A stretch of 64,000 nt of DNA from Halocaridina rubra (GCA_037179515.1 JAXCGZ010015155.1:76001-140000); one strand, 5' to 3'. Shown: positions 11,853-47,478, numbered from the stretch's first letter. The notes: generated by a model from the letters alone, not told the origin. Numbers and translations are program-made.

Positions 11853-13482
11853 CTTTCAGGACCACATCTTGGATATTGCAGTAAGATTTCTCATATGTAA
11901 CTGCAGTGTTGAAGCAAAGGACTCTGCATAGTGTAGTTGTATATATAAAAAAAAATATATAAAATATATATGTACAATTTTTTTTTTTTTTAATACATGT
12001 CTGCTGCCATATCCTACCGAAGGTAAAGGGATGGACACAACTGAACTAAAGAACCGAGGAAGTTGGGGATTCTTCGTGCCTTGGATGCCCTCACTTCTGC
12101 TTTTCACTTATGTTAAGGCAAGAATAGAAGGCCCAAGGAGGAAATTCCCAGCTTCTCTCTCTCTCTCCATCCTCTTGTGTGACACCTCTAACATGTAGGC
12201 ATATGAGGGTAGAATATTTTTCTACCCCGCCACCAAGGATATATATATATATATATAACAGTATTGGTGTGGCTTAAAAATTAACAAAACTTGAAATTGT
12301 AAAACTTTGGTATTATGGAACTTATTGTGAAAAATGTGTTTGTTTTGGCAGTGATCTTTATTTTAGAAGAGAATTATGCATCCTTTATGATTTATCAAAG
12401 TGTGTCTGAATATATATGAAATCCTGTGTTTTATTTTCGGTATTTTTCTTTATTTAGAGCTTGTGGAGAATTATGTAAATTAAAAAAAAGAAAAAAAAAT
12501 TGAAAATATAATTTAAAGGTAGAGCATCGCTTCCTTATACCCCGCACCTTTTGCTTACTGTACAATCCCTTCCTTAGGTGAAGACGCAGCAAAATAATTA
12601 AATAGTTCTCAAAATGAAATAACATTGCTTCATTAAGAGAGTATCATTAAAGTGATGAATCTATCGAACCGATAGGCGTACGAATCATCATCTAAGGAAG
12701 GAAGACTTTGACTATTAGCTTTGCTCCTCGATAAGCCTTTTGCCAACGTGGTCCCGTTCTCTCTCCGTTGGTTTACGTAAAACTCTTCGCCGTTTTGTGA
12801 AGTACCAATATTTGTGGTAATGCTGTGATGGATTCCTCACCGGTGAAAAATGTCTAAGCCAGCACCACGTTGGTGCACTGTAAGCTTTATTTGTAAACCT
12901 ACCGGACTGTACCTGTGTATCATGCATATAATCTTTGCATGTTAGTGAATGATTTGTTGCTCACTTGTGAATACTATTTTTTCTATTATGAAAGCAAAAC
13001 TATAAGGGAAAGAGATAATGAAATGTATGGTGAATGAATTTTTTTCAACTTTCTGTATGTTCTACAACACTGCCGAGCTGAGCAGTTGTTAAAAAAAAGT
13101 ACAAGATTTAGTTGAACAGATAACTAAAATGCATCTCTGGCCATCCCTTGTAGAGGGACCAGGGAAGAGGATTGGTATTTGCTTATCAAATTGGATGCAT
13201 AGCGGAAGCACTTGCATACTCAAGCTGAAAATTGTTTTTCCCTTCCATGTTTGACTACTTCTTTTCCCCAAAATAATTTCTCTTTCTAAAATGTAATTTT
13301 TGCAAATACAGTACATAATTATGTATTTGCTGTCGTTATGCATCTTTTTTGATGAGATATCATTAATTATCTTGGGAATCATAAAATATGCACAAGAAAA
13401 AGCACAAAAAAATTGTAAAATCTCTTAAAAATGTTAAATAAAAATGGAAAAATTTACTTTTGTTTTTTCATATGCCAATAAA
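11853..13482 (+). other. PDCD4: Probable PDCD4 3' UTR
   Basis: No coding signal after the stop at 11852. The sequence is A/T-rich, with a short (TA)n at about 12239. The first strong candidate polyadenylation signals are AATAAA at 13437-13442 and 13477-13482. The extent is inferred from these signals only. Confidence 0.5.
12239..12257. repeat. Short (TA)n tract
   Basis: About nine TA units in the probable PDCD4 3' UTR. Confidence 0.9.
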
Positions 13483-13727
13483 CTAGTTTTCATGTTCACA
13501 TAACTTGTATTGCTTCCAATGAAAAGATAAAAAAAAAAAAAAGAATAGACCCATGTTGCTTGCATTTTTTTTTCTTTTTTAATCAAACTTAATGGGTATG
13601 AATACAAAGTACAGTATCACTTAATGGCCTCCACTTCATCAATTACTTTGGTTATTTTTTAACAAGGAAAATTGACACGCCCCAAACATTTACTGAGGCC
13701 ACAATTTAAAAACGTCTTTGTTTTCAT

Positions 13728-14191
13728 TTTTATTTTTTTTATGAATTTCTATCATTTTGCTGCACTGATGTAGCGTTGTGTAAGCTGATGTTAACTGAAT
13801 ATTATATTTCCCATTAAGAAAATTGCCGTAAAGTCGAGATTGATGAAAGAACAAAGAGCTGTGAGGCGAGGTATTAACGTATACTTTTAAATAAAGAAAG
13901 GATGGCTGAAGGTACTCTTTCGAAAATAACTCTGCCTATTTACTTCTCCCAGCTGTAATCCAGATGAGATATCTGAAGTCAAAATGCTAGACTACATACT
14001 AAGCTCAACACATACAGTATGATGAGACAAGCATATATAAATACTCGAGAAAATTGTTAAATTATAGAAATTATTTTCATTCATTTGTTTTTTATCTCAA
14101 AAGAAAATAAAACTGTTTCTTAATTATCACAAATATATTTCTATATCATATAATTCTCGTAACGACAGTTGGAATAAAAAAAAAAGTACAA
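13728..14191 (-). other. EDEM2: Probable EDEM2 3' UTR
   Basis: Between the EDEM2 stop at 14192 and a - strand AATAAA at 13733-13728. If both signals are used, the convergent PDCD4 and EDEM2 transcripts end within about 250 bp of each other. Confidence 0.4.
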
Positions 14192-33480
<19,289 letters not shown>

Positions 33481-33876
33481 CCTGCTTTCAGGAACATTTC
33501 TGAAGAATCTGACGAGATCACAGAATAAATCATAAGAGTTATGTAAGAGAGTTCTTGTGTATTATATTCTTCCTGATTTTTAACATTTTTATATTTCAAT
33601 CACTATATATAATTATTTTTTACATATTCCTTTGTTATTAAGTAAAAAATTACATGCATACGAAAATATGATATAAATTTTAATCGATAATGTAACACGG
33701 AAAAAATACTTTCAGAGGTAAACAAACTTCTGTCAAATCTGACACGTTTTCCCTTGTGTGGAATGCTTTTAGACTTGCGTTTTGAACATGGTCACAAAAA
33801 CTAAAAAGATGGCCTTGTCCCTCTGTTAATACAGAAATATGAAATAATGTCATATTTGGGATTTTCTGCTGTATTT

Positions 33877-33999
33877 TTATTTGACAAAATAAACGATGGT
33901 GCCAATAAATGTGTGTCACTCTGATTGGTAGTTTTGAATGTGCCCTAGCACATACACATAACAGTCCAGCATTCACGGTTTATAAGTATATTTTTCGCC

Positions 34000-34081
<82 letters not shown>

Positions 34082-34207
34082 GACAAAAAAAATACTTATA
34101 AACCGTGAATGCTGGGCTGTTATGTGCAATTGCCAGGGCACATTCAAAACTACCAATCAGAATGCCACACATTTATTGGCATCATCGTTTATTTTGTCAA
34201 ATAAAAA
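33877..34207. repeat. Large foldback palindrome with a (TA)n loop
   Basis: Left arm 33877-34003 and right arm 34080-34207 are inverted copies with roughly ten differences in about 128 bp (both contain TTTATTTGACAAAATAAACG, GATTGGTAGTTTTGAATGTG and AGCATTCACGGTTTATAAGT in opposite sense). The centre is about 76 bp of (TA)n, itself self-complementary. Consistent with a foldback-type MITE; no transposase is encoded. Confidence 0.92.
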
Positions 34208-34218
34208 AAAGATAATAA

Positions 34219-34222
<4 letters not shown>

Positions 34223-34297
<75 letters not shown>
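34223..34297. repeat. (TA)n microsatellite left of a SINE
   Basis: About 37 units. Continues as (AT)n on the far side of the SINE at 34498-34558. Confidence 0.95.
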
Positions 34298-34300
<3 letters not shown>

Positions 34301-34492
34301 GTCGCCGTGGCTCAGTCGGTAGCGTCTCCGACTCTGAGGCGTCAGGTCGAGGGTTCGCGCCCCGCCACGGTCTGAGGTTAGCAAAGGCATGCACTCAGCG
34401 TAAGGATTACATCTGCCAAAACAAGTCCTTCGCAAGAAGGCAACCGTCCTAGCCCTTGGTTGATAAGGGAGTCCGTGACGTAAAACCGGAAC
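34298..34492 (+). mobile_element. tRNA-derived SINE inside a (TA)n tract
   Basis: Head GTAGTCGCCGTGGCTCAGTC, B box GAGGGTTCGCGCCCCG, tail GTGACGTAAAACCGG. Both flanks are (TA)n, so the element probably landed in the microsatellite and the target duplication cannot be told from it. Confidence 0.9.
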
Positions 34493-34496
34493 CGAA

Positions 34497-34497
<1 letters not shown>

Positions 34498-34558
<61 letters not shown>
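34498..34558. repeat. (AT)n microsatellite right of the SINE
   Basis: About 30 units. Confidence 0.95.
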
Positions 34559-38253
<3,695 letters not shown>

Positions 38254-38324
38254 TATTCAGTTGAATACGTTCGTTCCCTGGCTTAGCAGTTAGCTGAGAG
38301 GTTTGCTTTTTATTTTATACCTTC

Positions 38325-38395
38325 AGTGGTGTAGTAGGTAGTGCTTTGGCACAAAGAACATGCATCCTAGGTTCGAATCCCGGCCAGGGGCAAAA
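38325..38395 (+). repeat. tRNA-like sequence, SINE head of another family
   Basis: A-box-like TGGTGTAGTAGG and a good B box GGTTCGAATCCC lie about 40 bp apart. The ends do not form a proper acceptor stem, and a related B box lies in inverse orientation at about 38136. A SINE head is more likely than a working tRNA. Confidence 0.55.
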
Positions 38396-38438
38396 TATGT
38401 TTCATTTATGTTTTCACGTATACTGTATCAATATTTAT

Positions 38439-38444
<6 letters not shown>

Positions 38445-38515
<71 letters not shown>
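38445..38515. repeat. (AT)n microsatellite
   Basis: About 35 units. Confidence 0.95.
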
Positions 38516-38518
<3 letters not shown>

Positions 38519-38679
38519 AGAAGATTCACACACACACAAAGTACATTTTTAGTGTAAGAATATTAACAGGATGTTGTTGAGCAACGAAACGGTAAATGCA
38601 AACCACTTTCATACATTTCAAGACAGGTATGAAAAGTATTAATGAGTAAAAAGATCAAGCCGATCAGGACCCGGGGACT

Positions 38680-39206
38680 TACAAGCTTAGGATTCCTTCA
38701 TGTAAGCAAATGTAAGGGTAGCCTTCAGGCACATGGACAAGGAAATGTTCAGAAATATTTATGTAACCTATGTGAGGCCAAAACTCGAATATGCAGCCCC
38801 CTTTTGGAATCCGCACTTGAAAAAGCACATAGCTAAGCTTGAAAAAGTTCAAAGACATGCCACGAAACTGGTGCCAGAAATACGCAATCTCAGTTATGAT
38901 GAGAGGCTGAGGGAATTAGACTTACCATCACTCGAAGCTAGAAGAGTGAGGGGGGATATGGTGACAGTCTTTAAATTCCTTCATGGTTATGATAGAGTGG
39001 ATAGGGATAGATATTTTGATATGGCTGGCTCTAGAACTAGAGGTCATAGTTTGAAGCTTCGTAAGAAAACTTCTTTGCAGGATGTAAGGAAATACTTTTT
39101 CAGTGTAAGAGTAGTTGATACCGGTAATTGGAATTGGCTAAGCGAGGAGGTAGTTAATGCTATCTCAATCCATAGTTTTAAGGACGGGTATGATAAGTAT
39201 CACTAA
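38680..39206 (+). pseudogene. Non-LTR retrotransposon reverse transcriptase, C-terminal fragment
   Basis: An open frame carries the familiar C-terminal region found after the reverse-transcriptase catalytic core in CR1/jockey-type elements: YVRPKLEYAAPFWNPHLKK, IAKLEKVQRHATKLVP, LSYDERLRELDLPSLEARR, RGDMVTVFKFLHG and WNWLSEEVVNA, then a stop. The catalytic FADD part is missing, so this is a 5'-truncated, dead copy. A (CA)n and a long (TA)n lie 3' of it. Confidence 0.88.
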
Positions 39207-39293
39207 GTATAAAATGGAACCGATGAGGAGACGGGAAGATACGAGTTTTGGGCTCTTTCCCGTAAACACAATTAGGTAATCACACACACACAC

Positions 39294-39297
<4 letters not shown>

Positions 39298-39367
<70 letters not shown>
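39298..39367. repeat. (AT)n microsatellite
   Basis: About 35 units, preceded by (CA)n. Confidence 0.95.
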
Positions 39368-39369
<2 letters not shown>

Positions 39370-39370
<1 letters not shown>

Positions 39371-41179
39371 GGAATAGGTTAATATAGTAGAATACTGCAG
39401 CAGCAATGTTACATGAGGTCAAGCAACATGACCGCAGGGGAGGTGTTGAGCAGGTCATTGGGTTTGAGAGGGTGGGTGTGGTTTTGATGATATACGGAAG
39501 TGTCTCTCTGTCAAGGGGGACAGTGTCTGTACACAGGATATTTCACGTAGCGGACAATGACGGTAGTGAGAGGGAAATAATAGGAATGATCCCGTTGCGA
39601 GGCGGAGTCATTATCGAGGTGGGCGTGTCTCTTTTTAGGGCAGTTAAGAGCTAAACAGGAACAAAGTAATGTGCTTTAATTACTTGGCAGTTTACTCGCA
39701 CCTGTGTACATCGTTTCCATAGATGAAGCTAGTTACGTGAATTTGTATATTTTGGAGTATCTCTTACTTGTATTATTTCATGTATCGAAGTCTGTAAAAA
39801 TGCCTTAAAGTTTAGCAGTAACGTTATGGAGAGCCTTGGAAGAAGCCCTTTGGCAGGCCATTGAGGGTGTCGACCTCTGCTAGTCGTGTGCTGAACAGAA
39901 TTGCCAACATGTCCGACCTACTTAAATTTATATATATCTAACTGAGTAATTTACGCTATCTCATATGTATTAAAACATATATATGATAATAGTATAATGA
40001 AATAAAGTTTATTTTATAGTATTAATACCTATCTTTCAAAATTAAAAGTTCATATGAATTTAAAGTTCATCAGGTAATTTGGGTTGGTAATATGAGCGTC
40101 TATGAGCATATGCGTCACACAGGTGAACCTGACTAAGCACCCAACAATCGCCACTGACTCGCAGTTCTTGTATTGTTTCTACATTTACATATAAACAATA
40201 CTAATGTATAATAAATTTCAGCTTAGTAATATTATAATAGCTTCGCTGTTTTGTAGACATCGTATGAAAAATCTTATAAATGCACGAGGGTAGTAGTATA
40301 TATTATATAGTGCAGTATATACAATATATATTACTTACTCATAGCCGAATTAGTTTTTTGTATAATTACCACATTTGATAATAAATAATTCATATAATCA
40401 TCATAAACTAAATAAATTTACAATAAGGAATACAGTATATAAAAAGCTGGAACTTCTAAAAGAAGCAATACTCAAAGTGAAAAAATAGCTCCTTTGATGG
40501 GTGTAGTCATGGTCGCACCTCGTCACTCAGGTGAACAGAAGACAAAAACAACCGAAAGTTTGAAAACAGGAGTAGTGTGGCATTATATACGATTGAAGAA
40601 CGTCACAGCCTCCCAATTACCACTTTGCAATCATGTGATCTGGATTTACGGTGATTTTACAGTACTTAGTGAGAGTTATTAAGGTGAAAATTAGCTTACA
40701 ATGGGTGAAATAAGAAACCCTTTGGATGATGGTTTTCACTGGATGTGCCCTGGGTGATCACCCGTTTGCATATTTTGACAGGTGGTTGCGAGGCAAAACA
40801 CCGCACTTTTGCAACGTTTGTTAAACACTAAATAAGTTAGATGTAGTATTAATGAACAAATGCGACTGTAATGCCTTATAATATCGCCTCATTTTGTGCC
40901 TTTCAAAGTTATTATCGAAAAAGATCCGTCTTGACATCACTGGAAGTGCCTTGTGATATTCTTTTAGTAGACAAACTAAATCAGTTGTTAATCGTGAGAA
41001 TTGATATTTTTTATTGAGTTATATTATCCTTCATTACAATTCATGTGATTTTCCAATAAATTCCGTCCATTGTCGTTTGACAGCCTTAGACCTTAAGTGC
41101 CATTATGTAGGTACTAATTGGTAAAAGTGAGTTCTCCTCTTATGATAAGATCTGATGTATGTGAGAGGGTTAATTCACT
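39370..41179. other. Region upstream of the MAGI exon
   Basis: Holds an 82-codon open frame at 39406-39654 of unknown nature, without family resemblance. The rest is unique A/T-rich sequence that may contain the MAGI 5' UTR. No promoter motif could be picked with confidence. Confidence 0.4.
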
Positions 41180-41603
41180 ATGCTCAAGACTACTACCCCA
41201 GGCCAACCTGCGGCTAGACCAGCCAGTAGTCCTAGGGGCCATAGTGGTGTAGAAGAGGAAGGAGTTCTTAGTGGCGATAATGGTAATATTAAGAGCAATG
41301 ACGTGGTGATAACAGCAGGATCTGACCATTGGTCAGGTCAGGTAGTGGAGGCTGTAGTGTGTGTGGGTAGTGAAGGGGGTATTGCAGTTCTGGGAGGCTC
41401 AGACAATGGAGAATTTCCATATTTGGGTGAAATTAGTTCCGGAGTCAAGTATCAACGCGGAGGACCTTCTTTGGCACCCGGTGCCATCTTGTTGGAGATT
41501 CAAGGCCAAAAGGTGGCTGGTTACACGCAGCGTGATGTAGTGGCTTGGATCAATCATTGCACGCGAAATGGTAATCCCTGCGTCATACGCACTGCTCCAC
41601 CAG
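41180..41603 (+). CDS. MAGI: MAGI-type scaffold protein, first coding exon with N-terminal PDZ domain (3' partial)
   Basis: MAGI proteins are junction scaffolds with an N-terminal PDZ, a guanylate-kinase-like domain, two WW domains and further PDZ domains. The ATG at 41180 has an in-frame TAA seven bases before it, which fixes the start. Residues 1-47 are Gly/Ser/Pro-rich and not recognisable. Residues 48-141 form a PDZ: DHWSGQVVEAVV, GGSDNGEFPYLGEI, LLEIQGQKVAGYTQRDVV, and a last strand ending IRTAPP. This aligns with the vertebrate MAGI opening (HWTSKVHE, GGAENGQFPYLGEV, ETPVAGLTIRDVL). The exon ends one base into a Gly codon before donor GTAAAT. No guanylate-kinase exon is visible to 64000, so the next exon is at least 22 kb away. 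Symbol is at family level only. Confidence 0.88.
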
Positions 41604-44600
41604 GTAAATAAATTTGACTGAACTTTTCATCAGTTTATATATATTAATGATCAGAAAAGAAATTATCTTGTTAGGATGATTACTATATGACATGGTGTTT
41701 ATTGGGTTTTTAAATTTGCACAGTAATGCAGTATTAAAAGCTGTGATTTCAGCATTTTAAGGAAATTTTTTACAGTTGAACCCATCTCAATTTGTAGGTG
41801 AATATTAAAATTTTTCTATGGTTTTCTTATTTGTTTTGAATGAATTTGATCTTGTAAACCGTCGAAAAATGTGTTAACCTAATCTAACGAAGCCAGACTA
41901 ACCTAAATGAGAAATGGTAATTTACCACAGTTTGCTGGGTCATATTCATTCAAAATAATGAAAGACCATAGGAAAAATGTCTTAATTTACTATTTTTTAG
42001 GTTTGGTTAGGTTACGTTAGCCTACATATTCCAGTGATTTTCAAGGTCAAATATATTAAAAAAACATTAAAAACATAGGAAAAAATATAATTTGCACTTC
42101 CAAGTTGAGACGAATTCATTTTGATATACAGTACCTTTCAGTACGGTGTTTTTAGATTATATTCTCAAAAAAATATTGTTTGAGTCATCATCTGAAAAGG
42201 CTGTATTATTTCTCATCTTTCTAAGAATAATTCTTCAATACATAAACTCCCAGCATTGATGACATGAATGCTGAATGAGTTCAGGTTACTTCAGGTAGCA
42301 AGAGTCCGCTTTCAGAACTGATGGTTGCTTCTATCTCCTGTTATTTATTTCCTATATTTAGATCCTTTTAATCCCGTTTGCAGTCTGAGCCGTGGGAATA
42401 CTTACTTTGTTCATTTGGCTCGCAGATTATACCTTTAACATTCAGCTTGTCATCTCTTACTTATACAAGAAATATTATATGAGGCATATTATGAATATCA
42501 AATACTATTGAGCGCTAAATGCAATGGGCATTAATGTTAAACATTTAATTTTTGATAGACAGAATCACAAGCTTTCATGATATAGTGTGCACACTATATC
42601 ATGATGAAAATTACCATTATTCAGCATTATATCGTTGATCATGCAGATTGTCCATAGTTATTTAATAATGTAAAGGAAGGTTGTTGTTTACAATATTTTT
42701 TTTTAATCTTGATTGTATCAAAAGAACTGCAGCAAAAATATTTTAGTTTGGTTATGTTGCATTTTAACAAGATTAGCTATACAGGGAATAGAGAGAAAGA
42801 GAGAGAGATTGAATATATAACTTTTTCTTTACAATCTGATGAATATATTACTGAAAAGTATAGACATTAGGTGATCACAACCCTACCAAGATCTGAGTAT
42901 GGCAGCAGGGTTTCAGCATACCCTGTTTTTCCTAACATCTGTTTTTAGCCATTTTTAGTCTGTGATTTTTGTTGTACAAATTAGGTTTTTTGCTTGCAGT
43001 AATTCAGAAGTTCAGATGCTGTACTGTAGCGTATGGCTGTAAATATAATGTAGGCTATTTGGCTCGGATATAGCAGAAGATCTGTTGTATGTTGCGCAAT
43101 TGGATATTTGTTCAGTTTCCATTTAAAAATATAATTGAAGGGTGTAGTTATTTCTGCTAATTGTTATTTATATTTTGCATAAAGAAGGGAGTATATGCAT
43201 ATATTTTCTTTTCATTGTTTCATCTTTTTTTCTTCTTTTTTTTTTACTCCAACCCTTAATTCATATTTAACCAATTATTTTTTTTCTTCAATTATTACTG
43301 TATTATAATTTAGTCCAATCAAGAAGAAAAAGTTGGACCTAATTTATTTTTTTTAGCTATTATAGCATTTCTTGATGAAAGGCTTTATTTACATACATAG
43401 ATATTGAATTACTGGCATCACATAACTAGAGATTGTTATTTATCAGTAATTAAGTATATTAAAGCATTTTCAGATCGGATATAATCTAAAACTTAAACAG
43501 AATAATTCATTTCACCCTAGTGATAATTTGTTGACAGTTACTTGACAGTACATGTATTAAAGTACTGCAACTATTTAGATGATTCATGTTGAGCAACTAT
43601 TTATATACAGTACTTTCATACTATTCATATGTGTTGATTACTATTTGTACTTTACATCTCTTTTTGTTTGAGAAGGTTTTCTTTTGATATTTAATTTTAA
43701 GTTCTTTGAGTTGGTTATTTAGGTGCGGTCCAGGTAAAGGGGAGAGGCCTATGACTTTAAAAGAAGAAGAGAATTGATATTCTGTACTTAATTTTATAGG
43801 GGAAGAAGAAAGTCCTTAAGTATTACATTAATCTCTTTGAATACGGTCTTTATTACACTAAAATTATCTCAAAGTTGATATTATATTGTAATTTGCATTC
43901 TTGTTATTGTACATGACTAGGGTTAAGGAAATTCTTTCGGAAAAATAAATGTTAATAGCCTGAACTTACAAGCCGTGATTAGGCCATATGTGATAAAGAT
44001 CTGTTTATATGAAGAATATATTTCATAATACTGAGGTCGCAATTGATTCTATTTTCCATTCCGCTTACATAGATTTGTATTGTTTCATAACCATTTTGAG
44101 ACTAATAATAAAGCACGAATTGTTGGCCCTGATAATAGATAATTTATTGGAGGTAGCTAATGGTGACTGCTGATTATTGCAACCATGATGGTTGAGTTTA
44201 TTATGTTTTACTTATGCTGCAAGATGTAATCAAGGGTGTGAGAGAAGCCAGGCACTGGTGAGCCTTTGCCACCCTGAACTTTTCTTGTCGCAAAAGTTAA
44301 TTGAAGGGGTGACGATGGTCAGGGCTCAGTTGATCCCTTACTCCGTTACTTCTTATGTTGTTGGTGAATTAATTTATTGTACACTATAGCATCAGTCCAG
44401 TATATAAATCAAGACTCAATAAAACAAATTTTGAAACTAAAGAACTGTTAGGAAAAACGTGGCTTATTTCGTATGTTGTGATAATCTTTTGGGTTTTATA
44501 GATATGACATGATCGGACAATATACAGAGAAAAATAATCAAGGATGGTATAATTTTATATACAATTAATGGGGGAAACAGCCAAGGTATATGTATGTACA

Positions 44601-45318
44601 ATTTTAAAGCCTGATTAGTATTCGCATAAACGTTTCAAGACGAGCAAATTATTTTTGTTATAAAAATCTGATAATGATAAAAAATAAGAAAGGATTTTGA
44701 TATAACTTAGGTTCATTTAAATTGGACTTACTTTCCGTAGCTGTATTTTATGTTTAGTTTTGTTAATTCACTAAACTGTATTTTATGTTTAGTTTTGTTA
44801 ATTCACTATACCCTTATATTGCTAAACTATGTGGTTATCGTTTGAACCATTATTTGCAATCAAAGATATTGTAGCAGAATCCCAGTTGAGATCACCTGTT
44901 CTTCTCATATATTTAATATTAAATTTATGCAAGTGTTTATTTATTTAATTGGTCTTATATTCACCTATAGGCTACTGTCAACTTACATGTAGAATATTTC
45001 TTAATTCTGAGGAGTTATATACTCACCTGTATAGTCATCTTCTATGTAGAATATTTCGTAATTCTGGTTTATGAATACAATCTCTCGCCCATTAGATATT
45101 TAATGATGACCTTAGTGAATTAAATAGAGGTTGAACATGATGTTAGCTGATGTTTATATTCCGAAAAGTTTGCTTGTTAACATAAAAAGGGCTATGATTC
45201 TTTGCTTTCAGTACGATTCAAGGTCATTTTTCTTATTAAGTGAAGGTTAGTGTGACATTTATGATTGATAGAATAAAGCAACGGACATTTTTGTTTTATT
45301 AATATTATTTTTTCCTTA

Positions 45319-45835
45319 CAAAATGAAATTAGGCCTATCGTGGTTAAGGCTTATTTTGTTTTCATTTTTTTTTCACATTTTGCGCCAACTTCTTTGAGAA
45401 ATTAAATCATAGAATGAGTGAGAATTAAGCCCTTTAATACAATAAGAGAGAGTGAGAAGTTATTAAGAGTGAAATTTTCATTAACTTTATTGTTTGTGCC
45501 TAAAAAAAGTGAAACTAGGCCTATGGTTTTTTTTTTTTTTTTTTTTTCCAACTTCTTTGAGAAATAAATTATATTATGAGTGAGAGTTTTGCCCTTTAAA
45601 ACAATAAACGAGAGTGAGAAGTTAAGAGTGGAAATTTTCATTAACACTTTTGTTTGTTTGAAAAAAAAAATGAAACTAGGCCTATCGTGCTGAAGGCTTA
45701 TGTTGGTTTCATATATATATTTTTTCTTAATTTTTCCCAACTTCTTTGAGAAATAAATCATGATATGAGTGAGAATTTGGCCTTTTAAAATAATATAAGT
45801 GAGTGAGAAGTAATTAAGAGTAAATTTTCAGGTTT
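45319..45835. repeat. Tandem repeat, unit about 160-185 bp, three copies
   Basis: Copies start near 45319, 45505 and 45665, each with AAACTAGGCCTATCG or a variant, AACTTCTTTGAGAAATAAAT and GAGTGAGAAGT. Confidence 0.85.
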
Positions 45836-45972
45836 TTTTTTATATTTATATATAGTTTTTCTTGTTATTATCGAAGGTGTTGATGTTATCATCGCCTGTT
45901 TACAGATCTGAAAACCTGCCGCTTTGTGTGTTGCAGCAGTCCCGTAGGTCAGTCAGTGGCTTTTTAAAAAAG

Positions 45973-47031
45973 AATACCACTAGACAAGCTTTTCTATTCT
46001 CGATTATCGTAGATATACCACAAGACAAGCTTTCCTAGTCCCAAGTAGAATATACCAGCACACAAACTTTCCTAGTCTCGAGTAGATTATACCACCAGAC
46101 AAGCTTTCCTAGTCTCGAGTAGATTATACCACCAGACAAGCTCTCCTAGTCTCGAGTAGATTATACCACCAGACAAGCTCTCCTAGTCTCGAGTAGATTA
46201 TACCACCAGACAAGCTTTCCTAGTCTCGAGTAGATTATACCACCAGACAAGCTTTCCTAGTCTCGAGTAGATTATACCATCAAACAAGCTTTCCTAATCT
46301 TGAGTAGATTATACCACCAGACATGCTTTACTAGTCTCGAATAGATTTTACCACCAGACAAACTATCTTAGTCTCGAGTAGATTATTCCACCAGACAAGC
46401 TATCTTAGTCTCGAGAAGATTATACCACCAGACAAATTTACGTAATCTTGAGTAGATTATACCACCAGACAAGCTTTCCTCGTCTTGATTAGATTATACC
46501 ATCAGGCAAGCTTTGCTAGTCTTGAGTTATCACCATACAAGCTTTGCTAGTTTCAAGTAGATTATACCACCAGACAAGCTTACCTAATCTTGAGTAGATT
46601 TTACCACCAGATGTGCTCTCCAAGTCTTGAGTTGATTATACTACCAGATGAGCTATTTTAGTCTCGAGTAGATTATACCACTAGACAAGCTTTTCTGGTC
46701 TCAAGTAGAATATATCACCACACAAACTTTTGTAGTCTCTAGTAGATTGTATCACCAGACAAGCTATCCTTGTCTCGAGCAGATTATACCACCAGACAAG
46801 ATTACGTAATCTTGAGTAGATTATACCACCAGACAAGCTTTCCTTGTCTCGAGTTGATTATACCATCAGGAAAAGCTTTTCTAGTCTCGAGTATATCACC
46901 AGACAAGCTTTGCTAGTTTCAAGTAGATTATACTACCAGACAAGCTTTGCTAGTCTCAAGTAGATTATATCACTAGACAAGCTTTACTAGTCTCGAACAC
47001 ATTATGTTTTCCTAATTTCGAGTAGAACTAT
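45973..47031. repeat. Minisatellite, 37-bp unit, about 28 copies
   Basis: The consensus runs ATTATACCACCAGACAAGCT then TTCCTAGTCTCGAGTAG. The central units (46090-46270) are almost identical and the outer ones diverge. Each unit holds HindIII-like AAGCTT and XhoI CTCGAG sites. Confidence 0.96.
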
Positions 47032-47370
47032 ATGCGTAGCTTTTCTCGAAGCGAGTAAGACACGTATATGCATACAGCATGTATTATTATCGTCAAAGTT
47101 TATTGTTATTATTGCACTTTCCACTATTATGCCTTTGATTATTTATTTGTGCTTTTTATGATATTTACGATATATTGTTAGTAGCTGATAAAAGCAGCAC
47201 TTGTTTCATTATTGAATTTTTATATCTGAAGCACCATTTCATTACTTTAACTGCTTAAAGTCTGTTAAAATTTTAGACATTTTAGTAGCTACAGTTTTTT
47301 TTTTTTTTTTTTAGTTGTATTTGTGTGCAGTAGATGCTACTAAATGGAAGTTTTAAATGCATTTTGAATG

Positions 47371-47478
<108 letters not shown>

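Noticed and set aside
39406..39654. 82-codon open frame upstream of MAGI
   Set aside because: No recognisable domain, no splice or start context of note; could be chance.
45973..47031. CRISPR-like array
   Set aside because: Units are contiguous with no unique spacers, and the DNA is eukaryotic. It is a minisatellite.
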